From positions 1 through 40,288 of the forward strand of contig CABRWN010000002.1 in assembly GCA_902474645.1 (NCBI GenBank): 40,288 nucleotides of DNA. Reading direction: 5' to 3'. Shown here one piece after another: positions 1 to 8,945 of the stretch. Under the pieces are notes generated by a model that was given only the letters and a program-made list of their open reading frames with translations, was not told the DNA's origin and ran no database searches. How positions within the stretch are numbered: the stretch's first letter is position 1; each line of letters opens with the position of its first letter. Source of the stretch: an uncultured Collinsella sp. (lineage in GTDB: Bacteria; Actinomycetota; Coriobacteriia; Coriobacteriales; Coriobacteriaceae). Position numbers and translations under genes: made by a program.

Positions 1-59
1 CAGGACTGTAGAGCAGGAAACTTAACCCCCACACCCCTCACGCGGCGGGCAAACTCGCC

Positions 60-88
60 TTGTGCTCTATCACGCTAAAGTGTATGAT
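60..88 (+). promoter_or_regulatory. Candidate promoter of the amino-acid ABC importer operon
   Basis: A -35-like TTGTGC (60-65) and a -10-like TATGAT (83-88) are separated by exactly 17 bases. The first gene starts at 145 after a GGGGG ribosome-binding site (134-138). A 16-base imperfect palindrome CTTTACTTAACTAAAG (109-124) lies between this promoter and the gene, in the expected 5' leader, where a repressor could act. Bases 1-59 hold no gene. Confidence 0.55.
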
Positions 89-144
89 TCTGAACGTTAC
101 ACGACTCACTTTACTTAACTAAAGTGCCACCAAGGGGGAATACC

Positions 145-1005
145 ATGAATACCGATATGTCTCGTCGTCAGTTTGTTGGTCTAGCCGGTTCGCTCGCTAC
201 GGTTCTAGGTCTTGGCCTGGTAGGCTGCGGTGGTGGTGCCGGTAAGGGCTCCGCTGCCGGTTCTGCTGCAGCCAAGGATGTGAAGGGCGCTGCGGAGTCC
301 AAGAAGCTCGTGGTGGGCTTTGATAAGTCCTATCCTCCGTACGGCTTTGTGGGCGACGATGGCGAGTACACCGGCTTTGATCTCGATCTGGCCAAGGCTG
401 TTGCCGATAAGCAGGGCTGGGAGGTCAAATACGAGGCCATCGACTGGGATGCCAAGGATACGCTGCTTAACTCGGGCGCCATCAACTGCATCTGGAATGG
501 CTTTACCATGGAGGGCCGTGAGGACGACTACACGTTCTCCGAGCCGTACATGCTCAACGAGCAGGTGCTCGTGGTCAAGAAGGATGCGGGCATCAAGAGC
601 TGGGACGATCTTGCCGGCAAGACCGTGATTACTCAGACCGATTCCGCTGCGCAGGATGTGCTCGAGGGTGACCAGAAGGATCTGGCGGCGACATTTGCCA
701 CGCTCGATACCATCGGCGAGTACAACACGGCCTTTATGCAGCTCGAGAGCGGCGCGGTCGATGCCGTGGCTTGCGACCTTTCGATTGCCCGGTATCAGCT
801 TGCCGCCAAGCCCGATGCCTATACGCAGCTTGATGAGCCGCTGTCCAGCGAGCACTACGCCGTCGGCTTTAAGAAGGGCGACACCAAGTCGGCCGACGCC
901 GTGACCGAGTCGCTCAAGGCGCTCTACGAGGACGGCACGGTTAAGGACCTGTGCGACAAGTATTCAAGCTATGGTCTATCTTTCGATAATTGGGTGCTCA
1001 AGTAA
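145..1005 (+). CDS. Amino-acid ABC transporter substrate-binding lipoprotein
   Basis: A 286-residue extracellular solute-binding protein (SBP_bac_3 type) that captures a polar or charged amino acid and delivers it to the permease encoded next. The N-terminus has a twin-arginine-like SRRQF (residues 6-10), a hydrophobic stretch and a lipobox LVGC with Cys28 as the likely lipidated residue, followed by a Gly/Ala/Ser linker. The mature part begins KKLVVGFDKSYPPYGF, typical of the family, and continues with GFDLDLAKAV. An upstream GTG at 124 is possible, but ATG 145 has the strong GGGGG site. The stop overlaps the next start (TAATG), so the genes are translationally coupled. The exact ligand cannot be read from the sequence. 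Confidence 0.93.
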   Translation: MNTDMSRRQFVGLAGSLATVLGLGLVGCGGGAGKGSAAGSAAAKDVKGAAESKKLVVGFDKSYPPYGFVGDDGEYTGFDLDLAKAVADKQGWEVKYEAIDWDAKDTLLNSGAINCIWNGFTMEGREDDYTFSEPYMLNEQVLVVKKDAGIKSWDDLAGKTVITQTDSAAQDVLEGDQKDLAATFATLDTIGEYNTAFMQLESGAVDAVACDLSIARYQLAAKPDAYTQLDEPLSSEHYAVGFKKGDTKSADAVTESLKALYEDGTVKDLCDKYSSYGLSFDNWVLK

Positions 1006-1658
1006 TGTCTATTCAGGTCATGATACAGATGCTTGGCCAGGGTTTCTTGGTCAGTTTGCAGTTGTTTGTGCTGACGCTGCTGGGGTCGATTCCGCTGGGA
1101 ATCCCCGTGGCGTTTATGCGCATGAGCAAAATCGCGCCGCTTCGCTGGATTGCGCGCATCTATATCTCGGTCATGCGCGGCACGCCGCTCATGCTGCAGA
1201 TGTTTGCCATCTACTTTGCCCCGTACTACGTGTTTGGCATTTCGCTCACTCCCGATTCCAAGTGGACGGCGTGCGTCGTGGCGTTCATCATCAACTACGC
1301 CGGTTACTTTGCCGAGATCTATCGCTCGGGCCTGCAGTCCATTCCGCGCGGTCAATACGAGGCAGCCGAGGTGCTGGGCTATTCGCGCATGCAGACGTTT
1401 CTGTATATCGTGATGCCGCAGGTCGCCAAGCGTATTCTGCCTGCGATGGGCAACGAGATCATCACGCTGGTCAAGGACACGTCGCTGGCGTTTGCCATTG
1501 GCGTGGGTGAGATGTTCTCGACGGCCAAGGCGCTGGTCGCCTCGCAGGTGAGCATGGTGCCGTTTGCGATCGCGGCGCTAATCTACTGGGTCTTTAACTT
1601 CGTCGTCGAGATGCTGCTGGGCGCTGCCGAAAAGAAGCTGGACTATTACCATGACTAA
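1005..1658 (+). CDS. Amino-acid ABC transporter permease
   Basis: A 217-residue inner-membrane permease of the polar amino-acid (His/Glu/Gln) uptake family. The sequence shows several hydrophobic helices. It carries the family motif around residues 110-140 (GLQSIPRGQYEAAEVLGYS, the EAA loop that contacts the ATPase) and the upstream RGTPLMLQMF segment. Its ATG overlaps the stop of the binding-protein gene, and its 3' end overlaps the ATPase gene by 8 bases, showing a tight operon. Only one permease gene is present, so it probably works as a homodimer. The start at 1005 is preferred over an upstream TTG at 990 because of the stop/start overlap. Confidence 0.93.
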   Translation: MSIQVMIQMLGQGFLVSLQLFVLTLLGSIPLGIPVAFMRMSKIAPLRWIARIYISVMRGTPLMLQMFAIYFAPYYVFGISLTPDSKWTACVVAFIINYAGYFAEIYRSGLQSIPRGQYEAAEVLGYSRMQTFLYIVMPQVAKRILPAMGNEIITLVKDTSLAFAIGVGEMFSTAKALVASQVSMVPFAIAALIYWVFNFVVEMLLGAAEKKLDYYHD

Positions 1659-2415
1659 CTCAGTGATGAAAATCGAAAGCGCGCGCAAGGCGTTTGGCGG
1701 CAATGAGGTGCTCAAGGATATCTCGCTCGAGGTCAAGCGTGGCGAGGTCGTGGCGATTATCGGGCCTTCGGGTGGCGGCAAGTCCACGCTGCTGCGGTGT
1801 GCCACGCTGCTCGAGACACTCGACGGAGGCTCACTCTCGTTTGGCGACCTTGCCGTTGCGACGGATGCGGGTTCGGGCGCGGTCTATGCGAAGGGCGATG
1901 TGCCCAAGCGGGCACGCTCGCGATTCGGCCTGGTGTTCCAAAATTACAACCTGTTCCCGCACTATACCGTGATGAAAAACATCATCGATGCTCCGATTCG
2001 CGTGCTCAAGCGCCCGCGCGAGCAGGCTGAAGCACGTGCGCGTGAGTTGATCGCGCAGATGGGGCTTACGGGCAACGAGAACAAGGTGCCATGTGAGCTT
2101 TCGGGCGGTCAACAACAGCGTGTGAGTATCGCCCGCGCCTTGGCGCTCGATCCGGAGATCCTGTTCTTTGATGAGCCGACTTCGGCGCTCGATCCCGAGC
2201 TGACGACCGAGGTGCTGCGTGTCATTAAAGACCTTGCCGCGCAGAATATGACGATGGTGATCGTGACCCATGCGATGCAGTTTGCGCGCGATGTTGCCGA
2301 CCGCGTGGTCTTTATGGATGGCGGCCGTATTGTCGAGGAGGGTCCTGCCGAGCAGGTTATCGACCATCCGCGTGAGCAGCGCACCCGTGAGTTCTTGAGC
2401 CGTATCGAGGGATAG
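1651..2415 (+). CDS. Amino-acid ABC transporter ATP-binding protein
   Basis: The 254-residue ATPase that powers the importer formed with the two preceding genes. All motifs are intact: Walker A GPSGGGKST (38-46), Q-loop Gln97 (FQNYNLFPH), signature LSGGQQQR (150-157), Walker B LFFDEPTSALD (171-181) and the switch His207 (VTHAMQ). It resembles GlnQ/ArtP-type ATPases. It is slightly longer than the usual 240 residues because of an insertion of roughly 14 residues before the Q-loop (around 70-90). The gene overlaps the permease gene and is the last of the operon, followed by a strong terminator. Confidence 0.95.
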   Translation: MTNSVMKIESARKAFGGNEVLKDISLEVKRGEVVAIIGPSGGGKSTLLRCATLLETLDGGSLSFGDLAVATDAGSGAVYAKGDVPKRARSRFGLVFQNYNLFPHYTVMKNIIDAPIRVLKRPREQAEARARELIAQMGLTGNENKVPCELSGGQQQRVSIARALALDPEILFFDEPTSALDPELTTEVLRVIKDLAAQNMTMVIVTHAMQFARDVADRVVFMDGGRIVEEGPAEQVIDHPREQRTREFLSRIEG

Positions 2416-2450
2416 GCTCAGGTATTTACTCAACTATTAATTGAGGCGAA

Positions 2451-2486
2451 GCCGCCGCAGGTCTTACGGTCTGTGGCGGCTTTTTG
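2451..2486 (+). terminator. Rho-independent terminator of the ABC importer operon
   Basis: Arms GCCGCCGCAG (2451-2460) and CTGTGGCGGC (2471-2480), nearly perfect pairing with one mismatch, are followed by TTTTTG. The rest of the gap up to the next gene (2487-2725) has no recognisable gene. It is GC-rich and presumably holds the promoter and a leader of the EF-G-like gene. Confidence 0.85.
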
Positions 2487-2725
2487 TTTGCATCGACGGG
2501 GTTCAATAATCGCCTCACAAGCTTGTCTCTTCCTCTCGCCGCCTGTATTCATACGTGCGCCGAAAGGTATGCATGGACAGCCGCCCGTGAGGGTAGGGTG
2601 GTGGCATAGGACATTTGGAGGGTGAGTCGGCTCGGCTGCCGACCATGCTGCTCCCGGGATGGCACCGACCGCGAACTCTCCCCGTTGGCGTCGCGCATTG
2701 CGCGCGGCCCTGCAAGGAGGTCATC

Positions 2726-4801
2726 ATGGGTGCTCCCAAGACCGGTAACGTAAGGAACGTGGTGCTCGTAGGCCAAGGCGGGGTGGGCAAGACTTCACTC
2801 GCCGAAGCCATGCTCCACCTTTCCGGCAAGACCGCCCGCCTGGGCGGCCACGACGGCACCAAGCCTACGCTCGACTATGACCCCGAAGAGGTCAAGCGTG
2901 CATTTTCCATCTCGACGACCATCGCGCCGATCGACTGGAAGGGCGCGCGCATCAATGTGCTCGATGCCCCGTGCTACCCCGATTTTATCGGCGACGCCTT
3001 TGCCGCGATGAGCGTCTGCGAGACGGCTCTGTTTGTGGTCGACGCCGAGGCCGGCCCGCAGCCTACGACGGTTAAGCTCTGGTATGCCGCCGAGGACCTG
3101 CGCCTGGCGCGTGCGGTGTTCGTAAACCGCCTGTCGCGCTCCGAGGCCAGCTTTGCGACCACGATGGGCCTGCTGCAAGAGCGCTTTGGCACGCGCCTGG
3201 GCGCCGTGACCCTTCCCTGGGGCGAGGGCGAGGACTTTGACGGCATCATCGACCTGGTGCGCATGAAGGCGCGCCACTGCAACGGCACCGAAGCCGTTGA
3301 GTCGGAGATTCCCGAGGAGTATCGTGCCCAGGCCGAGGAGGCCCATGACCATCTGTGCGAGCTGGTGGCCGAGGCTGACGATGAGCTGATGATGAAGTAC
3401 CTGGAGGGCGAGGAGACGCTGACGCAGGAGGAGCTTGAGGGCCTGCTGTCGAAGGCGATTGCCGAGCGCATCTTTGTGCCGGTCTTTGCGGGCGATTGCA
3501 TTAAGGAGCAGGGCGTCAACTCGCTGATGGACGACATCGCCACGTACTTCCCGGCGCCGACGGACTACGGCGAGATGCCGCTCATCGACGGCGATTCGCT
3601 TAAGATCTCGAGCGACGATGACCGTCCGGTGGCGTTTGTGTTTAAGACGCTGGCCGATCCGCAGCAGGGTCGCATCAGCTTTATCAAGGTGCTGACGGGT
3701 ACGCTTGAGCCGGGCCTCGAGCTGATCAACGCGCGTACCCGCAAGGGCGACCGTCTGGCTCACCTGTATGTGATGTGCGGCCGCGACATGACCGAGGTCG
3801 GTCACGCCTATGCCGGTGACATCATCGTGGCGCCCAAGCTGGCTGCCGAGACGGGCGATACACTCTCCATTACCGGTAAGGTCGAGGCTGCGGCGTTTAA
3901 GTTCCCCAACTCTCAGTACCGCATCGCCATCGAGGCCGAGAATCGCGGGGACGAAGAGAAGCTCTACACGTTTATCGAGAAGGCCTGCAAGGCCGATCCG
4001 ACCATGAGCATCGACCGCGACGAGGAGACCGGCCAGACCATTATCTCCGCCGTTGGTGAGGCGCAGGTTTCGGTGCTGCTCAACCGTCTGGAGGACCGCA
4101 CCAAGGTCGCTGCCAAGAGCGTGCCGATCCGCATCCCGTATCGCGAGACCATCCGCCGCACGGCGAGCGCTCAGGGCCGCCACAAGAAGCAGACCGGTGG
4201 TGCCGGTCAGTATGGCGACTGCTGGCTGCGCGTTGAGCCGCTCATTGGGCCTGACGGCACGAGCGATGGCTATGAGTTTGTTGACGAGGTCGTGGGTGGC
4301 CGCATCCCGCGCTCGCTCATCCCTGCCGTGGACAAGGGCGTCCAGGAGACCATGAAGGACGGTATTATTGCCGGCTATCCGCTCACGGGCATTCGCGTGG
4401 CTGTGTACGACGGCTCGTATCACAGCGTCGACTCCAACGAGATGGCGTTTCGCGCGGCGGCTCGCATCGGCCTGCGCAAGGCATGCGCCGATGCCGACCC
4501 GGTGGTGCTGGAGCCCATCGAGGAAATCACGGTGACTATCCCCGAGAGCTACGCCGGCGCCGTGATGGGCGACATCTCGGCATCGCGCGGTCGCGTGACG
4601 GGCATGGAGACCGACGAGCGCGGCGATACCGTGGTCATTGCCCAGGCACCGCTGGCCGAGCTGACGGATTATTCGACGCGCCTGCGCTCCATCACGCGCG
4701 GTACGGGCGACTTTACCATGAAGTCCGCGGGCTATGAGCAGGTGCCTTATGACGTTCAGGCCAAGCTGGTCGAGCGCTATGAGGAGGGCCGCGCCAAGTA
4801 G
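2726..4801 (+). CDS. EF-G-like GTPase (FusA2-type), degenerate G motifs
   Basis: A 691-residue protein with the full elongation-factor-G layout: G domain, domain II (around 300-390), and domains III-V with the C-terminal PESYAGAVMGDISASRGRV segment typical of domain V. The P-loop GQGGVGKT (16-23) is intact. The G3 motif reads DAPCYPDF (80-87) instead of DTPGHVDF, and G4 reads NRLS (134-137) instead of NKxD, so it is not the housekeeping translocase. It belongs with the EF-G-like/FusA2 proteins of Actinobacteria, whose role is unsettled. ATG 2726 is chosen because AAGGAGG lies at 2714-2720; an upstream in-frame start at 2615 lacks this. The gene stands alone between terminators, without the rpsL/rpsG/tuf neighbours of a true fusA. 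Confidence 0.88.
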   Translation: MGAPKTGNVRNVVLVGQGGVGKTSLAEAMLHLSGKTARLGGHDGTKPTLDYDPEEVKRAFSISTTIAPIDWKGARINVLDAPCYPDFIGDAFAAMSVCETALFVVDAEAGPQPTTVKLWYAAEDLRLARAVFVNRLSRSEASFATTMGLLQERFGTRLGAVTLPWGEGEDFDGIIDLVRMKARHCNGTEAVESEIPEEYRAQAEEAHDHLCELVAEADDELMMKYLEGEETLTQEELEGLLSKAIAERIFVPVFAGDCIKEQGVNSLMDDIATYFPAPTDYGEMPLIDGDSLKISSDDDRPVAFVFKTLADPQQGRISFIKVLTGTLEPGLELINARTRKGDRLAHLYVMCGRDMTEVGHAYAGDIIVAPKLAAETGDTLSITGKVEAAAFKFPNSQYRIAIEAENRGDEEKLYTFIEKACKADPTMSIDRDEETGQTIISAVGEAQVSVLLNRLEDRTKVAAKSVPIRIPYRETIRRTASAQGRHKKQTGGAGQYGDCWLRVEPLIGPDGTSDGYEFVDEVVGGRIPRSLIPAVDKGVQETMKDGIIAGYPLTGIRVAVYDGSYHSVDSNEMAFRAAARIGLRKACADADPVVLEPIEEITVTIPESYAGAVMGDISASRGRVTGMETDERGDTVVIAQAPLAELTDYSTRLRSITRGTGDFTMKSAGYEQVPYDVQAKLVERYEEGRAK

Positions 4802-4834
4802 CGTGTGGCTTTGCCTGTAACATACATGCCGATG

Positions 4835-4871
4835 AAAGGGCCGCTCTGGGCAATCCAGGGCGGCCCTTTTT
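4835..4871 (+). terminator. Rho-independent terminator after the EF-G-like gene
   Basis: A stem AAAGGGCCGCTCTGG paired with CCAGGGCGGCCCTTT around a short CAAT-like loop, ending in a T-run. It sits 33 bases after the stop. The nuclease gene on the opposite strand ends at 4930. The stretch AGGGGACAGAGG just beyond (about 4879) resembles a piece of the CCTGTCCC repeat family. Confidence 0.85.
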
Positions 4872-4929
4872 GATCCCTAGGGGACAGAGGAAAACGGATC
4901 ATGTTAGGTTTGGGGCAGCTTGGTCGGCC

Positions 4930-5913
4930 CTAGTCTCCCGAGGCTTGATTGCGGCCGGTAGCGTAGTCGATCTGCACATGCGGCTGTAGGTTATAACAGT
5001 ACACGTGGAAGCACAGGGTCTTGCCGTGGTCCTCGACCGATTGCGCCTCAAGGCGCACACCGCGGCAGACAAGTTCCTCTTCGTTGTACATGGGCGTGAC
5101 GCGGTAGAGCACATGGTTGCCCGTGTCGCGAATATAGTTGAGAATCTGCTCTTCAAACGGTAGCATGCCCGTCTCGTTAAGATAGCGCGTGCCGGTGAGG
5201 AGATTTTTGCGGTTGGCGTTTTCGCCGCAGAGCGACCAGGCGATAAGGTGGCAGCGGTTGTAGAGGCTCTGGCCCGGAATAAAGTCGTAGCGCTGCTGGT
5301 GCCAACCGGCAGGATGGATACGCGAGATATCGCCGCGCTCGCCTTGACCGAGTGATTCGGGGCCCACGCAGGCGAGTGCCTTGCGGGTGCGGCCCAGGCT
5401 GTCGAGCTTGGAGAACTTCTTAAAGCAGCCCTCTTCTGTAGCGCGCTCGTATTCATCGAGCGTGAATGATGGTGTGCCGAGCGGGTGCGTGCTGTCGGCG
5501 CGAAGGGCGACGTAGGGGTTGCCGGCGTAGTCGGGAATGCTGCTGAGATAAACACCGCGGGCGCGGTTGAGATCGGGGTTTTCGACCTCGTCGATGGGGG
5601 TGGCGGCACTGTCCGCGGAAACGTCGTCATCGGTGTCGGTCGCGGCGGAATCGGAGCCATTGCCAGAGTCCTGGCTGTTTTGAGGGTCCGCCGCGCTCGC
5701 CGTTCCCGATTCGAGCCGAGCGACCAGGTCTGCCTCGTTGTCGGTGCGGCTGGGACTCTCGTTTTGTTTTTCGGCCAGAGCCGCTGCCTGTTCATCGCTT
5801 TGCGGCGACAGCAGCTTGGGCGCTCCGTCGAGCGATCCTGTGAACAGCGCAAATCCAAGCACCACGGCGGTGCCGATGGAAAGTACTTGCTTGTAGGCGG
5901 ACTTGCGCGACAT
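4930..5913 (-). CDS. Secreted or membrane-anchored DNA/RNA non-specific endonuclease
   Basis: A 327-residue protein of the EndA-like non-specific endonuclease family. Residues 10-28 form a hydrophobic signal or anchor. Residues 30-115 are a low-complexity Asp/Ser/Ala-rich linker. The nuclease domain follows, with NRCHLIAW (219-226) in the place of the DRGH motif, His222 as the probable general base, and NLLTGTRYLN (237-246) carrying the usual metal-site Asn. These features match extracellular nucleases that degrade or import DNA. Likely roles are nutrient scavenging from extracellular DNA or DNA uptake; no competence gene is nearby. A GGAG site precedes ATG 5913. It is followed downstream by the terminator region at 4835-4871 on the other strand. 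Confidence 0.85.
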   Translation of the reverse strand: MSRKSAYKQVLSIGTAVVLGFALFTGSLDGAPKLLSPQSDEQAAALAEKQNESPSRTDNEADLVARLESGTASAADPQNSQDSGNGSDSAATDTDDDVSADSAATPIDEVENPDLNRARGVYLSSIPDYAGNPYVALRADSTHPLGTPSFTLDEYERATEEGCFKKFSKLDSLGRTRKALACVGPESLGQGERGDISRIHPAGWHQQRYDFIPGQSLYNRCHLIAWSLCGENANRKNLLTGTRYLNETGMLPFEEQILNYIRDTGNHVLYRVTPMYNEEELVCRGVRLEAQSVEDHGKTLCFHVYCYNLQPHVQIDYATGRNQASGD

Positions 5914-6032
5914 TGAGACTCCTGGATGGACGGTTGGGAATCTACCAGTCTAGCAGGAGCCGGCAGGGGCCGTTCTGTCGAACAAATACTCAAGATTTGG
6001 GATAGACGCCACTGATTCATTTGTCCCGCAGC

Positions 6033-7043
6033 CTAGATCGAGGTGGAGTCGAGCCAGTTGAGCTTGCACTCGAGAATGCGCTGCTCGCCGGGTTCGCCGC
6101 TGCCGTCAAGTAGGGCGAGCAGCATCTCGGCTGCTTCGCGACCTTCCTGGTCGACGGGCTCGATGATGGTGGAGACGGTCGGCGTGGTGAGATTAGTCCA
6201 GTCTTCGCAGTTGAGTCCCAAAAGGCCGATTTGCTGCGGAAGCAGATGGGCCATGGGCTGAAGCGCCTTGTAGACGCGGGGGAGCGCCCATTGGTTTTGG
6301 ACAAAGATGAGCGTACGCTTGGCGGGATTGAACTTGAATTTAAAGTACTCGGTAAGCTCGTTGATTGACGGCTTGTTGTGATCGATGGGAATCGCTTTGT
6401 AGAGCTGCCCATTCGCGGCCAGCGCCTCGGCATACCCCTGAAAACGCTCCATGCGGGTGCGCATTTCGGTCATGTTGGCGGCAATGGAAAAGAAATCTTC
6501 GTAGCCGGCGTCGAGGAGTGCCTGTGTGGCGTTGTACACGCCGTCGTAAAGGTTGGTTTTGATCCAGCTGGTACCTGGGCTATAGATGGCCGCATCGAAA
6601 AAGACGACCGGCTTGCCGGCGCGTCTAATGCGGTCGTGCACGGCTTTGAAGTTTGCCGTGGGCTGGATGATAAAGCCATCGACGCCCAGCGAGAGCATTT
6701 TGTCGACGTACATGAGCTCGGTCTCGGGGTTAAAGTTGCTCGTGCAAACGACCGTCTGGTAGCCCGCGGGGAGCATGACCTGCTCCATGCCATTGAGAAC
6801 GAGCCCCGCCCATTTGTTGGTGTTATCCAAAATGATGATGGCGATGACGTGGGTTTGCTTGCCGGTGAGCGTCTGCGCTTGGGCGTTGGGAACGTATCCG
6901 AGTTCCTTAATGACGCGCGCGATTTTGTTCTGCGTCTTCTCGCTAAGCTTTTCTCGTTTGTCGTTGAGGTAATACGAGACGCTTGCCGTCGAGGTTCCCG
7001 CCTCTCGAGCGACGTCTGCGATCGTAACGCGCTGTTTTGCCAC
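6033..7043 (-). CDS. LacI-family transcriptional regulator (likely of the PTS sugar operon)
   Basis: A 336-residue regulator. An N-terminal LacI helix-turn-helix (VTIADVAREAGTSTASVSYY, residues 6-25) and hinge are followed by a periplasmic-binding-protein-like ligand domain. GTG 7043 is chosen as the start because AAAGGAG lies directly upstream and the LacI fold begins right there; an in-frame ATG at 7079 would add an unrelated 12-residue tail. It is divergent from the PTS operon starting at 7459, so that operon is the likely target, with a phosphorylated ketose or free sugar as inducer. No obvious terminator follows; the nuclease gene lies 119 bases downstream on the same strand. Confidence 0.9.
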   Translation of the reverse strand: MAKQRVTIADVAREAGTSTASVSYYLNDKREKLSEKTQNKIARVIKELGYVPNAQAQTLTGKQTHVIAIIILDNTNKWAGLVLNGMEQVMLPAGYQTVVCTSNFNPETELMYVDKMLSLGVDGFIIQPTANFKAVHDRIRRAGKPVVFFDAAIYSPGTSWIKTNLYDGVYNATQALLDAGYEDFFSIAANMTEMRTRMERFQGYAEALAANGQLYKAIPIDHNKPSINELTEYFKFKFNPAKRTLIFVQNQWALPRVYKALQPMAHLLPQQIGLLGLNCEDWTNLTTPTVSTIIEPVDQEGREAAEMLLALLDGSGEPGEQRILECKLNWLDSTSI

Positions 7044-7458
7044 AGCGACTCCTTTCGACAGATGAGCATTTTCCAACATGATGACTTTGAGTCTTGGTGA
7101 GGGATGCGCTTCGGTGAGCGGTTTTATCCTTTCATATGAGTATGCAACAAATGCGGCATACGGGTGGGGTCGAAATTTGTGACCGGCATGCGCATCTGCC
7201 GTCTACCGAGAAAATCAAATACTTCTTGACTTTTGAAATCGAGGGTAAAATCGCAGGATTCATTTTTGGTTAAACGCATAACTAAATCGCATAACCAACG
7301 CTCTGACCTGCGCGTTTACCGAAATAAGCTGGCATTAAGAAAAACGAGCACCTATATTGGTCTTGTCGAAAAGACAGCAAGTCCAAACGGCAGGGGATGC
7401 TCCGGAGGCCTCCGCAAACGGTGTCTTGCGCACGCAACTCTATGAAAAGAGGGAAGCA
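7044..7458. promoter_or_regulatory. Divergent regulatory region between LacI regulator and PTS operon
   Basis: A 415-base gap without a credible gene. Visible signals: a direct repeat CGCATAAC (7275-7282 and 7288-7295) inside TAAACGCATA and TAAATCGCATA, which resemble LacI-family half-sites; a CGTTTA at 7313-7318 complementary to TAAACG at 7271-7276; and TATGC/GCATA inverted arms at 7141-7160. A possible plus-strand promoter is TTCTTG with TAAAAT 17 bases later near 7220-7248. The first gene is preceded by GAGGGAAGC at about 7449. Confidence 0.45.
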
Positions 7459-8931
7459 ATGAAGATCGTAGGCGTTGCCGCCTGTACCGTGGGTATCGCC
7501 CACACGTATATGGCCCAGAAGGCGATTCAGGATGAATGCGCCGCCCGTGGCATCGAGTGCAAGGTCGAGGCTCAGGGTGGCCTGGGTATCGAGAATGAGC
7601 TCACGCAGGAAGACGTGGACTCCGCCGACCTGGTCCTGGAGTCCGTCGACGTGGGTGTCGAGAACGAGGACCGTTTTGAGCAGAAGATGGCCGAGGGCAA
7701 GTTCCTCAAGGTCGGTACTTCCGATGTGATCGCCGATCCGGTCAAGATCATCGACCAGGCTGTTGAGATTATCAAGGCGACGGGTGGTGCCGTTGACGCG
7801 CCCAAGGCCGAGGCCAAGGCAGAGAAGAAGGCCGTCTCCGCTGCCCCGCAGGCCCCGACACCGGCGTCCAAGCAGTCTATCTTTGCCGATCCTGGCAAGA
7901 CGCTGCTCAATGCATTCAATACCGGCGTTTCCTATTTTATCCCCATTGTCGTTATCGGTGGCGTGTTCCTCGCCTTCTCGTTGGCATCCGGTACCGCCGG
8001 CGCCAACGGCATGGAGGTTACGAATCCGCTGATGGTGAGCCTTAACACCATCGGTATGGCCGGCATCTCCATGATGATTCCGGTGCTTGCGGCATACATC
8101 GCCTACTCGATGGCCGGCAAGCCCGCGCTCGCCCCCGGTTTTGTCCTGGGCTACTTGGTCAACAACGCCGTCGTCACCCCGAGCGGCAACAGCGTTTCGA
8201 CTGGCTTCTTGGGCGCCATGATCATGGCTGTCATCTGCGGTTACTTTGTCCGCTGGATGAAGACCTGGAAGGTCAACAACACCATCCAGACCATCATGCC
8301 GATCCTGATCATCCCGATTCTGACCTCGCTCGTCCTGGGCATGGCCTACATCTACATCCTGGCCACGCCACTTGGCTTTGTGATGGATTGGCTTACCAGC
8401 GTGCTCGGTAGCCTGCAGGGCGGCTCCGCCGTCGTCCTGGGCCTGGTCATTGGCGTTATGACCGCCTTCGATATGGGCGGCCCCATCAACAAGACCGCTT
8501 CGACCTTTACTATGGCCATCATGGCCTCCGGCATCTACGGCCCCAACGGTATGTTCCGCGTCGCCGTCGCCATTCCCCCGATTGCCTGCGGTCTTGCAGC
8601 GCTCATTGCCAAGAACAAGTTCGATGACGCCGATCGCCAGATGGGCATCTCCGCACTGTTCATGGGCTGCATCGGCATTACCGAGGGCGCTATCCCCTTC
8701 GCGGTCAAGGACCTTGGCCACACCCTGCCCGGCATCTGCATCGGCTCTGCCGTGGGTGCGGCGCTCGCCGCCTTCCAGGGTATCGACTGCTACGTCCCAC
8801 ACGGTGGCTTTATCGTCGCCCTTGCCACCAACAACGTCGCGCTGTTCTGCCTGGACATCGTGATTGGCTCCGTGGTCGCCGCCGCAATCCTGATTGCCAT
8901 GAAGCCCACGCTCGATAAGCAGGCCAAGTAA
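7459..8931 (+). CDS. PTS fructose-family EIIBC component
   Basis: A 490-residue fusion of a fructose-type EIIB and EIIC. The EIIB domain (about 1-100) carries the phosphorylated Cys9 in ACTVGIAHTYMA; the canonical motif is CPTGIAHT, so Pro is replaced by Thr. An Ala/Lys/Glu-rich linker (about 108-135) leads to the EIIC domain with many hydrophobic helices, including the conserved DMGGPINKTA and GITEGAIPFAV motifs. It imports and phosphorylates a ketose-like sugar, taking phosphate from the EIIA encoded at the end of the same operon (13002). ATG 7459 begins directly with the EIIB fold and has GAGGGAAG before it. The true sugar is unknown, because no 1-phosphofructokinase gene accompanies it. 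Confidence 0.93.
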   Translation: MKIVGVAACTVGIAHTYMAQKAIQDECAARGIECKVEAQGGLGIENELTQEDVDSADLVLESVDVGVENEDRFEQKMAEGKFLKVGTSDVIADPVKIIDQAVEIIKATGGAVDAPKAEAKAEKKAVSAAPQAPTPASKQSIFADPGKTLLNAFNTGVSYFIPIVVIGGVFLAFSLASGTAGANGMEVTNPLMVSLNTIGMAGISMMIPVLAAYIAYSMAGKPALAPGFVLGYLVNNAVVTPSGNSVSTGFLGAMIMAVICGYFVRWMKTWKVNNTIQTIMPILIIPILTSLVLGMAYIYILATPLGFVMDWLTSVLGSLQGGSAVVLGLVIGVMTAFDMGGPINKTASTFTMAIMASGIYGPNGMFRVAVAIPPIACGLAALIAKNKFDDADRQMGISALFMGCIGITEGAIPFAVKDLGHTLPGICIGSAVGAALAAFQGIDCYVPHGGFIVALATNNVALFCLDIVIGSVVAAAILIAMKPTLDKQAK

Positions 8932-8945
8932 ACCTTTAAGGACTC

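Noticed and set aside
2487..2725. Small stable RNA (SRP-like) before the EF-G-like gene
   Set aside because: Several short G/C-rich pairings exist, but the conserved tetraloop and helix 8 pattern could not be found.
2795..4423. Open frame of 542 codons on the minus strand
   Set aside because: Antisense to the EF-G-like gene, with no recognisable domain.
4899..6020. Alternative 373-codon minus-strand frame over the nuclease gene
   Set aside because: Serine/arginine/proline-rich shadow; the other frame (4930-5913) encodes a clear endonuclease domain.
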